The notes under the pieces were generated by a model. That model ran no database searches. It saw only the letters and a program-made list of their open reading frames with translations, and was not told the DNA's origin. DNA of 64,000 nucleotides from Sindora glabra (lineage: Eukaryota; Streptophyta; Magnoliopsida; Fabales; Fabaceae). Within the stretch, counting starts at the first letter, position 1. The number at the start of each line of letters is the position of its first letter. Of the stretch, positions 1 through 12,700 are shown piece after piece. The translations under genes and the position numbers were made by a program. The stretch is from contig CM035227.1 in NCBI GenBank assembly GCA_020226215.1, positions 20,029,866 to 20,093,865 of the forward strand, read 5' to 3'.

Positions 1-147
1 TTAATTTCCTTCAATTTATCAGGGGACTAAGTGCTGCTTCTCCATCACATCGGTGTTGACGTTTTCTAGCAATCAGAAAAACATAGAAAACAAACTAATT
101 TAACAAAATAAGAAAGGAAAAATGCTAAAGATGAAAATTTTACTTAC

Positions 148-460
148 AAGGAGGGATGTACGGAGGATGCTGCGACTGATTATCCAAATCAGTGGGGTTG
201 TAGAAGGCGACGGGCTGCGTCATCTGAGCATCAATTGTTTGTACATTTCTGCAAGTGCAAAATAAGTTGGGAGAACAAGGATAGAAAAACAAAGTATGAA
301 CAAGGAGATCAATTACGACCGATGACAAAAACAAAGACACAGAAAGGAAGGAATTTTTAAGGCAAATTCAAATAAATTTCGATTACCTGAAAGATTTGGA
401 TTGTGGTTGTTGAGCCTGCGATTGGTAGTGTTGTTGGAAGTGGTGCTGATGAAAAGCCAT
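148..460 (-). CDS. SBP1: S-RNase-binding protein (SBP1/BOI-type RING E3 ligase), 5' part only
   Basis: Two coding exons can be read on the minus strand. Exon 1 is 387-460, starting at an ATG and encoding a Gln/His-rich N terminus (MAFHQHHFQQHYQSQ...). Exon 2 is 148-248. The donor GTAATC lies at 381-386, the acceptor is TTGCAG before 248, and the next donor GTAAGT is at 142-147. The joined reading gives a conserved block ending QSQHPPYIPP, followed by a phase-1 split codon. Known of the family: plant SBP1-like proteins begin with a Gln/His-rich stretch and a similar QSQHPPYIPP segment, then a coiled coil and a C-terminal C3HC4 RING that acts as an E3 ligase. The RING is not in this window, so the function is inferred from the N terminus alone. 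The first 100 bases hold no in-frame continuation that I trust; the third exon is probably beyond the edge. Confidence 0.62.
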
Positions 461-471
461 GGATTTTCAGC

Positions 472-494
472 GAGAGAGAGAGAGAGAGAGAGAG
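472..494. repeat. (GA)n microsatellite in the leader of the SBP1-like gene
   Basis: An uninterrupted GA run of about 11 units lies 12 bases upstream of the SBP1-like ATG. Read on the coding strand it is a CT-rich leader. CT/GA runs are common in plant 5' leaders and core promoters. No specific role can be shown here. Confidence 0.85.
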
Positions 495-2305
495 CGATGG
501 TGGAATCCCCCTCCCTTAAGAGAGAGGTTCTGTCGTTTTGGACTGACGAGGTGGCCGATAAAGATAATTCCCTGTAATTACTATTTGCCCCTCCTACTTT
601 CAAAATTTATTCAATTTACCCCCTCTTTTGAGGGATTGGGTTTGGGCAAGGGTCTCGGGCTGCTGCATGCCTTGCCCGCAAGGCCGCCGTAATGGACAAC
701 GGACGGCCCGGAAGAATGAAAATTAGAAACACGAAGTGTTGACCAAAAAACAGAATTTTGAAAAAGTTGACATTAGAGACACGTACTTTTTATTTAATAT
801 CAATAAAAAATATTTTATTACAAGCGTAGGAAATTAAAATGATTCTGAATTTTTTTTTACTTTATAAACTATAACCACTCAAAAAAGGGTATTATTTATC
901 AAGATTTACAATTTCACGTGAAAAATAGATAAATCCATTCAAAAAAATATTTGATAATAAATTAAAATGGAGGCACATATGTAGTATGACATAAATGAAC
1001 CAACAAATTAAATTAAACTTATGTATTGATGATATAACTTGATAAATAAGAAGACATTATAAGTCATGATGTATAGTTTCAACTAAAAAGAAAATTTTAA
1101 AATATTTGTCCTTTTAATCAATAAAAAAGGTGATGAATAATAAAAAAGAGATATGCTAATCTCCAATAGCTCTAAAAATATAGAGTTTAATTGTATCATT
1201 TAAGAACAAGAAGTTATTAGAAGAAGAGACGCCAAGCTTTGAAACTCTCACAAAATTCTACTAGTAAAGATCAAAATATTCATAATGTCTAACTTTAATT
1301 AAGAATATCTATTTCATGATAAAAACTTCAACAATGTTCAAACTTTCAAATCTTTTTAAGTGTGAAACTTTGTAAAGATTCAATTTTTAATTGAAAATCA
1401 AACTTCTTCATGGCCCTCATTCAAAACTCAAGGTCAAACTACTTGAAATTGTCGATTAAAGTCAACTTGAAAATTTTATTCTTTTTCAAGAATGCTAAAT
1501 TGAAGATAGTACTAGTATATTCAAAAATTAATAAAATTCATTTGTTCCACAATTTTCTCATTTCATCAATATTTTATTGGGAAATATTGTATTTACAAAT
1601 ATATTTTATTGAATTTTATGTACACATAATTTATGTTATTTGAGTTGCTTTAGTCTAGAGATTAGAGTATGGTGTTTATAAAGGAGCGGTAATTGCATGA
1701 TTCCATAAATGTACTCAGATTCTAAGTTCACAAAGGGTTGGAATTAACACTTCTAAATTATGGTATTAAACTAAATCAATTTATAATTTTAGAACTGATA
1801 ACATATTTAAATTTAAATCAAAATGACTAGTATTGGTCATGTAATTAATAAGAGGTCTTTTTTATCTCACTAATACGTCAGATGAGCTTGATTACAAAAT
1901 GAGTTGATGTTCAAATTAAAAAATTCTAAATTGGAGGATCATAAAAAAATTACATGTTGAAAATGATAAATAAGCTTATTAATGGGTGTTAAAAATAATA
2001 AGTAAAAAGCATAAATTAAAATGATATTAAATATTACAATAACAAATTAAGTAAATAACTCTAAGAAAAATTTCTAAATTGGATGAACAAAATGATGATG
2101 ATGATAATAATAATAATAATGTTAAACTTTAAAGAATTAATCATAACTTTTTTTATTTCTTCTTTCTCTAAAATCTACAAGTAAATAAAAAAATTATAGC
2201 ATAATCGCTGCAGAGTATCCATTCACACTTTTTTTTTGTTGAATTTTTTTTTATGTTTAGAAACTTGAGTTCAAATTTAAAATATAACTCACTTTTAAGT
2301 AAAAT
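495..2305. other. Intergenic, promoter side of the SBP1-like gene, then AT-rich
   Basis: No gene is recognised. The first 220 bases are the only GC-rich part, as expected for a leader/promoter. They contain an exact 8-bp inverted repeat, GGGCAAGG at 644-651 and CCTTGCCC at 670-677. From about 720 the sequence is AT-rich. A GAT/AAT trinucleotide run sits at about 2094-2120. The short open frames here (for example 1410-1643 on +) have no recognisable composition or motif. Confidence 0.7.
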
Positions 2306-2313
2306 ATTGCTCT

Positions 2314-2627
2314 TAGGGTGGGAATTTTTCTTTAATCCGATACTAACTGAATCCGACCGAAAACTTTGTTAAAATTCTAAAAAATGATATCATTTTAAGA
2401 ATATTTTAAATTTTTTTAACTCAAATCATTCCTTCAATTTATATTTCTCATTTAATAATAGATCCGATTGAATCTTTTTTAATTATTATAAACCACTTTA
2501 ATCAGTTAAATTTGATTAACGAATATTATTCGATTGAATTTAATTTATATTTTTTAGTGATTAATTTGGTTCGGTCTGGTAGAATTAAGTTGCCTAACCA
2601 ATTCTAACCAACTCATTTTCATCCCTA
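2314..2627. mobile_element. hAT-like MITE, 314 bp, with perfect 8-bp target duplication
   Basis: The element starts TAGGGTGGGAAT and ends with CATCCCTA, whose complement reads TAGGGATG. It is flanked on both sides by the same 8 bases, ATTGCTCT (2306-2313 and 2628-2635). An 8-bp duplication with TAGGG-type ends is the signature of the hAT superfamily. There is no coding capacity, so it is a non-autonomous copy. The interior is rich in GATT/CCGAC words on both strands. Confidence 0.85.
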
Positions 2628-2635
2628 ATTGCTCT

Positions 2636-3309
2636 TCTCCTTTCTTAAGAAAAAGTCTATAAAACCATTCGAATTCTTACTAAACATGTGAGTCCTAACT
2701 CCTCACGTGGAAATTCGGAGAAAAAGAAGCTTTTTAATTCAACTGCTAGAACTTGAAAGTATAGCATTCCCGTTGGCGTGATTATCTTCTCAAACTTCAT
2801 TCGCACGCCAAGATGTCAACAATGGAAGGCATCGCATATCCATGTCCCTTTGATGATCGTAGCACCACCCTGCATCGACTAATGGAGTCTAGCTAACATA
2901 GTTGCGCTATTCAACAAAACAGCCCGTTTTTATACATCTCGGCTAATCACAATAAAAATTGCCTCAAGAAAAATGGAATTAAAACATTTAAAATGAATAA
3001 ATTGTTTCTTACTTTGCCATAAGTAAATTAAAATTGGGTGAGAAAGGGGGAAAAAAATTACAGGCGAACAATCACAAGAAATCTACGTCACGCAACTTGC
3101 CATTCTCTTCCAAGTTTTCACAATTGTGGTACCATTTGGACAGCTAAAAGTAAAGAGTCCAGAAACGCGTTCTTCGTGAGTTGGCCAAATCACTCCAAAG
3201 CTGTCAGCTGAGCTGTATCCCATTTCTCTCCTCAATGAAAGAAGCAACGAAGATATCATATGTAATATTACAATAGACTCAAGTCCTTTTCTATTTTATT
3301 CCTCATCAA
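2636..3309. other. Intergenic, 3' flank of the CC1-like gene
   Basis: I see no gene here. It includes the 3' untranslated region of the CC1-like gene just above 3200 and a slightly more GC-balanced stretch at 2700-2930, without any motif that I recognise. Confidence 0.5.
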
Positions 3310-4437
3310 TCAGTCATGTGTGCAAGCATTTTTCAGAGAAATCGGAGCATTGAGCTTTTTGGGATCCAAAGTGATGGAACACTCGATCCTCTTGTAGAAT
3401 TTTGGCTTAACCAATTTTCCCAGAACGTAAGCTCTGGATCGAATCACAAACCCCAATTTCAGTGGCACCGGGACTGTGGGCACTCCCGTTGTACTGCTCA
3501 GGCTTGATCCACTTCCATACAGAGGAATCTTATCGCCCATCACTGCCACAGTCACTAATCTCTGACTCTTTCTTGACTGATAAAATTTATTCATCTGCAA
3601 TTCCTCGGTTAGGTTAATTTAAAAACAGAAGATTCTTGATCATAAACTCGGACCAAATAAATAAATGATCAAAAGCTTACATTTCCAGATGCTATCACGA
3701 TCTGTGAATAGGACAGATCTAACGGTGTGGATGTAACATGGACCCCAAAAAAGGTGCCTGTGTTGCGATATGTGAATTTGACGGTGGAATTCATGGAGAT
3801 CATATCGGTGGCCACATTTGTGGAATCCGAACCCGCCTGAACCGTGATATGATCAAACTTTATGCTCTGCGAAATCAAAAGAAAAGAAAATTTGAGCTTA
3901 ATATCGATGATTTGCAGAATTTCAAATTACGTTTGAATTTGTAAGTTCAGAGATTTGAAGTCAAATTACCCTCATGGTGATCTGGGGCTTCATAGGCCTA
4001 CTGGCACCCCAGAGAATCAAAGAGAAGAAAGAGAAGAGAACAAGGAAGCCAAGAACAAAGGCCAGATAATAGCAGCGACGAGGGAGACCCCTCTCGTACT
4101 CCTCGCCTTCGAGAAGACCTTCTTCTTCGATGACATCGCATTCCTTCCAAGGCTTCTGAGACTTGCGATGACCGCCGCTCTTGCGGGATCCTGGTTTCAG
4201 AGATCCAGAAAACCTACTGGAAGAAGACTCCCGAGAGTGGCGGCCGACGGAGGAGTGAGAATGAGGAGGAGATCCCATGGGACTGATGACGGGGGTGGAG
4301 TGAAACGACGTCGTGGTCTTCTCGCCATCGTGGGAATCCCGGGAAGGGCTCTGGACGTAGTAGACAGGTCGACGGGGAGACCTAGGAGGAGAAGATGCAT
4401 CCAGGCTCGTGACTTCGGAATCGGTCTTTGCGTGCAT
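3310..4437 (-). CDS. CC1: Companion of Cellulose Synthase (CC1/CC2-like), LEA-2-type membrane protein
   Basis: Three exons on the minus strand: 3970-4437, 3681-3866 and 3310-3594, all joined in phase 0 with GT..AG junctions, giving 312 residues. The start MHAKTDSEVTSLD matches the conserved N terminus of the CC1/CC2 group (Arabidopsis At1g45688/At5g42860). Residues 1-120 are a cytosolic, Ser/Pro/basic-rich tail with the YYVQSPS motif at 26-32. One membrane span lies at about 123-144. The remainder, about 170 residues, is an outward-facing LEA-2-type domain, formerly called hydroxyproline-rich glycoprotein. Known of the family: CC proteins travel with the cellulose synthase complex, bind microtubules through the N-terminal tail and keep cellulose synthesis going under salt stress. 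All three exons are open and the sequence looks functional. The assignment to the family is firm; which CC paralogue it is cannot be settled here. Confidence 0.93.
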
Positions 4438-7400
4438 TATGCTGTGCTAAGACACCGATGCTCTCTTGCCGATAAGATTATTCAGAGACCCTGAGGAAAA
4501 TGGAAAGACAGCGGGGAAGCAGCAGTAGTAGTTGTACCCTCGGGGTCGGATGGGCAGCAAAGAGTGCGCAATTATGAGGGAATAGAAAATTAATTGGTGG
4601 GTTAGACTGAGGGCTGGTGGAATATAAAATATATTGTCAGAACTTGGAAAGAAACATTTATGCTTTACTAAAATGCCAAGGAAGGAAAATAGTAAAATAC
4701 AAGGGGACGCCGGGGGCCTGGGGGATTGATGGAAGTTTATTCCCTCTTATTGTTACATAAGAAGGTTGGTAACTTTTTGAAAAAAATCACAGTTGATGCC
4801 GCGCTTTAACAAATTATTAAATTTACTTATTAATATATTCTTATATTATAAATTTTAAAAGATTATTAATATGACATATAATTAAATTTGTTTTGACAGA
4901 TTATTGATATATAAATCCTACCTAATTCTTTTATAAAATTTGTAAATTTATTCAAAAAAATTATATAAACATTTAAAATTGAATTAAAATATGGAATATA
5001 ACTATAAAAAGATATTTTTATTTTATTTGAAACTTTTGGTATACAAAAATTTTATTAAGCTATCAATTAATTTAAAATCAAGTCGGATTAAATTTATTGT
5101 AGGAGTAAGTTTTTTTAACTCTTATTTTTTTATATCACAAATCTCCAATTGAAATCTTACTTAAAAATTGTCAATTTTTTACTACTTAAATTAATAAGTT
5201 TTTTTACCCTCATGTGTATATATTAAGTAAATTATTATTCATATAATTAAAAAAATGGAATATAACTTTTTTATAAAAGATTATTTTTTCTTATGAGATC
5301 TTTCATATTTTTTTAATTTTACAATACAAACAATTATATTTACAATAAAGAAATATTTAGATACCTTATAGAAAATTATAAAAGCGCTTATGGTGCATCC
5401 TTTTTTAATAGTGTAAATTTAGGTTACTAAATTAATAATTATAATTTAATATATTTTAGACGGAATTTGGTTATTAATTTAGTAATGTAATTTTATATCA
5501 TTAAAATAGTATTGCACTATAATTTTTTAAAAAAATTGTAGAACTTACGAAAAATTATGAAGATTTTATAAAAAAAAATTGAAATAAAGGACAAACACAA
5601 AAGTCTGAAACCTAAATGGGAAGGACAGTAGTGTGTTGGGTTTGAGAATAGTAGGGAAAGAAGAAGGAAATCGCGAAAACAAATAAACCGACAACCATAT
5701 AATAGTTGGCAACCAACCCGACATCTACTCCCGTTGTTGTTTAATATTCAATATTCGCGACGATATCAATTGGAATAAAATAAGAGAAAACAAAATAGGA
5801 GGGACATGTGCAAGGTTCTATGTTGGGAGGATTTTAGCTTAATTAATATTAATTATTTGGTCAAGGTTTTAATTAGGGTAATGCGTCGGTGCCAGAAGGG
5901 TCACTTAAGATTGTTAGCAAAAAAAATTGCATAACTGGGATTGACAAAGACGGCCGAGGAAACTTGAGATTAGAAAAAAAAAATTGAAAATTTGCTATTT
6001 TACTCTCACGTTCTGGCACGCAAACTTATTAATGTCACAAGAGAAAAGCTAGCGTTTGACATGTCCTATTATGTATCTATTTCGGGCACGCAAGTGGGAA
6101 CATAATTTTTTCTGTACCGGCCACTTTATTTTATTAGCATAATGTATGTCCGTTTGTTAAGATTCCTCTAAACGTATTTATATTTATATTCTAAAAATAT
6201 ATATTAAATTTTTTTATTTTTATATCCTGAACTTACATTTATTTCTCATGCTGAAAAACAATAAATATAAATATTTTTTAAATAAAAATAATAATAATTT
6301 GTTTAATATATACACATAAAATTTTAACTTTAAATCTCAAATAAAATAAAAATTAAAAATTTTAAAATAATATCGACTATTATTGTACTGTTACTATCAA
6401 AGTGCTAACACACATGTATATTTTTTAGACTAAAAACCTTATTTTGCTCCTCCACTAAATTCATTTGTACCAATTTCATTTTACATAAATGTTTTATATT
6501 AATTTCATCCATCACAAATAATAAATTGATTATTTTTTTCTTCATTAATAATTTAATTAATGGATTGAGACTTAATGATTAAAATAATAGATAAATAACA
6601 TATAATGAACGAAATCAATATTATAAATGTATGAGAGACTAATTTGATAATATTGCTTTTAAGAAGCAATAAAAAGAAAAATTAAAAATAAATTCTTCCA
6701 TAATAAATTAAATTTTAATTTTAATATAAATTTAGATATTTTACCCATAAATAAAATTTTTATTTTATAATTAGTTATTAGAAAAATATACATATGCACA
6801 TATATACGTATATATACACATGCAAATCAAATTGTTAGAAGATATATTCAATTCGAGAGAACTATTTTTTTCAATTGAATATTGTTGTTAGTTAACTTAT
6901 TATAAGATAAAAAATGAAAGTATTACATCTTTTGAGTAAAATTTAAATTATTTAAAATAAATATTTAAATAAATCATTTTTTAGACTATTATGATATGTT
7001 TTACACAAGAAAAATTACTCAGAAAAAAGATTCAATTTTCAAAAATAAGATGATTGTCTAAAATGATTTATATATATTTACAATTGTTTATGCATGTATA
7101 CAAAATTTTTGATGACCAATTGTTAAATAAAAAATTTTATTTGTGGGTAATGTATATATAAAAATGCATATTTAAATTATTATAAAATAATTTACTTTGT
7201 TATTAATTTCATCCTTCACGTAATAATTATATTTTATTTTAATTATTTTATTCATAAAGCCATTAATTCATTAATGAAACTAGAAAGAATAAAATAACTA
7301 ATTTATTATTTGTAAGAAATAAATTTGATACATATTAAATTAATTAAAAATTAAAATAAAATTTTAGTCTTATGGTATAGATATAATTAAACTAAAAGTA

Positions 7401-8134
7401 ACATCAATATACTCTTTTTAGAGTGATATAAAAAATTTGACCTTCTAAGAGATTAAATCATTTTATTATAGAATTATTTTTTAAATCTTAAAACAAAATA
7501 AAAATAAAAAAATTAATTATTTTTGCCTAAAGCATAAAATATCTAATAAATCAAATTAAATTTCTGATTAATTCAAATTTGAGTAATGTCGGACCTTAAT
7601 TTGAGAATAGACTCTCTTAAATCTATCTACTTTACTCAAGAAATTTAAAAATTTAAATTTGAAAGTTTCCTTAAAATATATTAAAATTATTTTTATTTAA
7701 ATAATTGATAAAATATTAATATTTTAAAAATAATTATGGATGGAAAAAAATATATTTCGAGATTTGCCCCTACCAATTTAGTATAAATTTTGTCCTGTGA
7801 CAAAATGTAAGATAAATTTTTAACTCAAAGTAAATGCGTAAAACAAAGCAATATTATTCCATAATCCTTCAATTTGCCCTAAAATTATAATTTTTTATAC
7901 TTCATATTATATTTAAAAATAAATATTTTTATAAATTTATTTTCTATTAAATTTATAATTAAAAATATTTATATTAATTACTTTTAATTAATATTTATTT
8001 TAATTATTTTTTAAATTTAAAGTTAATTAACTAAATTATATATAATTTTAAACTAATATTATTACGTTATATTGAATCTTAACTATTAATTATGTGTGTC
8101 GGTAGCACTACCCTCTTTCTTAGGTAAATTTTAA
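4438..8134. other. AT-rich intergenic region with degenerate foldback remnants
   Basis: 4438-4620 is the leader and promoter of the CC1-like gene. Beyond it the sequence is extremely AT-rich and no gene is recognised. At about 6430-6655 two arms containing CAATTTCATT.../...GAACGAAATCAAT are partly complementary, suggesting an old MITE. A shorter relative may lie at about 7190-7340. Both are too degraded for ends or target duplications to be defined. Confidence 0.5.
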
Positions 8135-8284
8135 GGTGCCTATAGGGATTTGGTGTTCGAGATGGTGTGACAAAATACAAATTATTGGATGAGATTATTA
8201 AGTCAATGTTAAAATTTTTATAATTTCATTCAGTAATTTGTATTTTACCACACTACCCCGAACACCAAATTCTTAGGGGCACCA
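8135..8284. mobile_element. Foldback MITE, about 150 bp, TAA target duplication (Tourist-like)
   Basis: The left arm (GGTGCCTATAGGGATTTGGTGTTCG, read from 8135 in two overlapping parts) and the complement of the right arm (GGTGCCCCTAAGAATTTGG...) match over about 50 bases, including a shared AAAATACAAATTA segment. TAA is found at 8132-8134 and at 8285-8287. A TAA duplication is usual for PIF/Harbinger-derived Tourist elements. No coding capacity. Confidence 0.7.
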
Positions 8285-8340
8285 TAACAACCACTTCTTT
8301 AACACCAAATTCCTAGGAGCACCATAACATCCACTTCTTT
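8261..8340. repeat. 40-bp tandem duplication overlapping the MITE end
   Basis: Bases 8261-8300 and 8301-8340 are two copies of one 40-bp unit (starting AACACCAAATTC and ending CCACTTCTTT) with three differences. The unit includes the last 24 bases of the right arm of the MITE plus 16 bases of flank, so the duplication happened after the insertion. Confidence 0.85.
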
Positions 8341-9269
8341 CTTATTATCGTTAGCTACAAGATTGGGGCTCTTTTCCGTACCAAATAAGAAATAATATGA
8401 TCATCAATTTCTGACATGTTCGGTGTGGGATCCACAGGCTGCACGGCAGCCATGGGATAGGACGAATGATTACTCCGCACATATTTCAATTGCACTGACG
8501 TATTCTTGTGCACAAGACGGTGAATCCAACGGCGTTTTCATTATTTAAAAAATTTGAGGGGACGGAACAATATTTAAAATAATATTAGAATAATATTATT
8601 TGATAATATTTATTATTTTTTATTATTTGTCATATTTTTTAAATTATCTTCTATTTTAAAATTTTAATAGGGTATTAAATATATTTTTTAATTTTATCTT
8701 TTTATTAAAAAATAGTTTATTATTCTATAAAATTTTAGAATGTTTCAATAAATTTATTCGTTTTTCTCTTTATTTTCAATTATATTAGAATTTATATGTG
8801 AAATGAGAAAGAAATTTATGTATACATTTAAAGATCACAAATTATAAGTAAAAAGAAAAATAAGAATGCAGTAAATTTTAATTTTGAATTAAGTGATAAC
8901 TTTAATAGTTCATTAAAAATAAGTAAACTGAATGACCTTTTTAATCTTTGTAAAATTAGTTAAGCACACCATATAATAAGGAATGAAAGGAGTATGAAAT
9001 AAATAGTTACAATTTAATAAATTTAATTTGATAATCTTTGAATTTATCATATTATTATGAATTTGAAGATGATATTTAATTTGTGCAATCAAATATTTTT
9101 AAAAATCCTAATAATTTCTAAGAATTTAATTCTTAGAAATAAGATATATTTATGTTTGATTTAATTAACAGTATTTCTATGAATATTATAATATTATATT
9201 TTGATTATTTTTTAATATTTTTAAAAATATTATTTGATTATAAAAAATATCCTAATAAGAATTGAGTAG
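8341..9269. other. AT-rich intergenic, no gene seen
   Basis: A slightly more GC-balanced stretch at 8390-8540 is followed by AT-rich sequence. No reading frame, RNA gene or repeat that I can support. Confidence 0.5.
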
Positions 9270-9770
9270 CGACTAGCGATGTTTACCATGGTGAGTAGTG
9301 ATAATAAATGGTCATTTAGAATGCATGATGGCTTTGATTATAAATAATAAATGGTAGTTAACAATGATTATTGATAGTGGTTGATAATGATTACTAATAA
9401 TAGGTGGTGATTAATAATTGCTATCAATAATAGATAATGGGTGATTGTGGCTACTAATAATGAATAATAATAGATGATAAAAATGATAATAAATAATGAT
9501 GAATGACAGTTATTAGTAGAGGTGGTAATAGATAATAACAATTAGTAATAAATAATGATCAATTATAGTGACCGATAATAAATAATATAAATAATGGTCA
9601 ATAACAATAGATGGTAGTAAACAATAATCATCGATATTGGGTAGCAATCGATAATAATCACTAGAAATAAATGATAATTAACAGTAATTACTAGCGATGG
9701 GTGATGATATATGATGATTATTGATAATTAATAGTGATGGATGATGATTGATTGTGATAAGGATAGAGTA
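9270..9770. repeat. Degenerate G/A/T minisatellite-like tract (about 500 bp)
   Basis: The + strand is almost free of C for 500 bases. It consists of loosely repeated words such as GATAATGATTA, AATAATAGATGG, GGTGATTA and AATAAATGATAAT. The spacing is irregular, about 25-35 bases between GGT/GGG-containing peaks. It looks like an old, diverged tandem array built from a GRT/AAT-rich unit. No reading frame runs through it. Confidence 0.6.
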
Positions 9771-12700
9771 GATAAGCTAATTTTATTATATCAATTAAAT
9801 ATTTTTATATCATAATAATATATAATACCCATCTCCCTTCATAAAAGTATTTTTTAAAAATATTGAGTTAAAATATTGTTATGTATATTCAAATTTTTTA
9901 AAATACTTTTCTAAAATTTAAATTAAACATAGAAATTTTACATTTTTAAAATATTCTTGAATGAATGAAAAAAAATTTACAAATCAAATGCTACAAAATT
10001 TCCCTAAGTAACGGAGCAACACTCAACAATCAACTTGTTTTATTTTTTATTTCTAGAAATTCGCAGCTACAAAATAGATCACCCGTAGAAAAGGCGGGTT
10101 AGTGGGGTTGGGCAAATTATAAACATTTAGTAATATGGTTTTGTTTCGGCATAAATTTTGAAATTAGGCCTTTTTTATATCTCTTTGCTGGCAACTAAGT
10201 TTTACATTTCAACTCCTCCCCCCCCCCCCCAACACACACATATATAAAACAATACTAACGAAAGTAAAATTTGAATGTAAAATAAAGGTTATTATTCAAA
10301 TAAAAAATAATAAATAAATTTATAAAATTTAATTCAATAAATATAAAAAAATTTAATATTTATTTTTAAATCTTATTTTTTATACCTATAGCATTTTTAT
10401 TTATTTTTTGGATATTAACGAATTTCTATTGCAAGGTAGTGCTCTTTTTTTTTGGTTAGTTTTGTAAGGCAAGCATATAAAATAGGGCTAAGCGATGCGG
10501 TGTGAGGCGGGCCGTGTTCGCACGAGTTTGAGCCAGTTTAGGTTTGCTTGCATGAGCTCTAAAAATACGGGAAAAATTATCATATTTGTGAGAAGATTGT
10601 GAATATCCATGGATAGACTATTTTTTTAAACTATTAGTAGTAATTATATTATTAAATGCATACAAGCAAAGTTTAAATATCAAATTCTAAATTTAGAAGA
10701 AGAAAGATATATTTAAAGAATATTGAATTGGATTAAATTAGAAAAAATTTAATTTTTTATAAATTATAATTGGATAATTAATTTTTTTTATTTTATATAA
10801 TGGATTAATCGAATAAAGTTAAAAAATTATATTAACTTATTAAATATTGAATTAGATTAAATTTTTTTTAAATACTTAAAAAATTGTAAAAATATAAATT
10901 AAAAAAAATTAAGCTTGCACCCGCGCGATCCTGCTGGCATGAGCTATTGTCCATGCGGACTTATCCAAAATAATATACAAAAAATATAAATTCCAAAGCA
11001 AAGAATCCATTCCACACCTGCAAATTTTTAGTTTGTTTTACATGTTCATAATGCAAGGTAGCCAAAAGAAAGCCCAAGGTGTACCACTTTTTCCATTGAC
11101 TCTTGGTATTTCCTTTATTAATTGTGCTGGGCTTAAAGGAACTAATTGTGTTCGGGTATCACAACAGATATTGATTGCTGGACGAATGTTGGGTTGCATG
11201 GCTTCCTCTCAGGCCCCCGTAGAGATAAAATAATGGCACTCCCATTCCAAAGACCAGCTGCCTCATATGACCCTTCATATTAATTAATTAGATTGATTAA
11301 TTCATTAAAGGTTGAGCTAAGAAAGATGCATGTTTAACGTGCTTATTATATTAATATTTTTAGAGTTTTATTGATATATAATTTTTATATAAAAATGAAA
11401 AATTTTGAAGATTTTTTTTACCCGACTTTAATGATAAATTTGTAACTTTTAGTATGCAAAATCTGTACATACTTAAAATTTTCTCTAATTGAAAGCATAA
11501 GATTTTATATAAATTTATCATTTTTGAAATATTTAGGTTAAGATGCACTAAATTCCCTATATTTTGAGTGATGCACATTTAAGCTCGATATTTGAAAAAA
11601 AAGGGGTAGATCATACTTTGCACTTTACTCACGTCATTCTATTAAAAAATATTATAAATATTAAAAATTAAATTTAAAATTAAATTTTAAATCTTTTATA
11701 TCTATTGAATTAGATTTTATAAATCTATTTCATTAATGGTAGCCATTGATTTGTATTTAAAATTTAATTTTGAATTGTATTTTCAATGAATATAAGAATG
11801 CTGCCTTCTATTTTCCACCTATAAGCTTACTCAGTACCTACAAAATTAAACTATAATTTTATTTGATAATTAATTGATTATAGTAATAGTTAATTGATTG
11901 AATTAGTTATTAAATAATAATTAATTAAATTAACTAATTTGACCAACTGTTAATATTAATTCTTTATATAAAGATGTTTCATAAAACTTACTATTTATTA
12001 TTAGTTGTTTATATGTAAAATAATATATAAGAATATATGTATATTTTATAATTTATTTAGATATTTTTTCTTTAATAATATTTTCAGATTATAATATATT
12101 ATTATATCATTTATTATATTAATTTTTAAGAAATATTATATCACTATAATTTAATATACTTATTTGATTTTCCTTTTAAAAATGAACAATTATAATTTTC
12201 TAATTAAGAAATACTTATGATATTTTCATAGATATAATAACCAATAAAGTTTATTTTGTAATTATTTTAATATTAAATTTAAAATCCACATGTTTATCAT
12301 AAAAATATTGATTAATTACACATTTTAAGTATAAAAATATATGTTTTTATAAGTAATATCATCCCATTGTTTCTTTTTTTTTCCCTTAACATGCATTGTT
12401 CTTTAATTCAAAAAATATTATTTGACAAAAGATTAATAATTTTTTGAATACAATTTTTATTATTTACTATGAAAATTTTCTTTTTTTTATATAATTTGAT
12501 AGAAAAGATATAATTATATTCATATAATTTTTATTATTATGCAAATATTTTAATATAATTTATTATACTTATTTAGTTTTTCTTTAAAAACTAAATAATT
12601 ATAATTTGTTACATGTATTAATTATTTCAAAAAATTATTATTTTTATTTTTTTGAAATAACTATTTGAGAGCCAATAAGTTAATCAAAATAGTTATTTGT

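Noticed and set aside
1..70. Possible third exon of the SBP1-like gene at the left edge
   Set aside because: The open stretch after GCTAG gives a stop at the split codon in the required phase and does not resemble the family, so it is probably intron.
3955..4494. 179-codon + strand frame opposite the CC1-like gene
   Set aside because: It is the antisense shadow of the first CC1-like exon; Arg/Gly-rich composition and no family similarity.
11033..11233. 66-codon + frame starting MFYMFIMQGSQKK
   Set aside because: Balanced composition drew attention, but no known motif, no splice partner and a length within chance.
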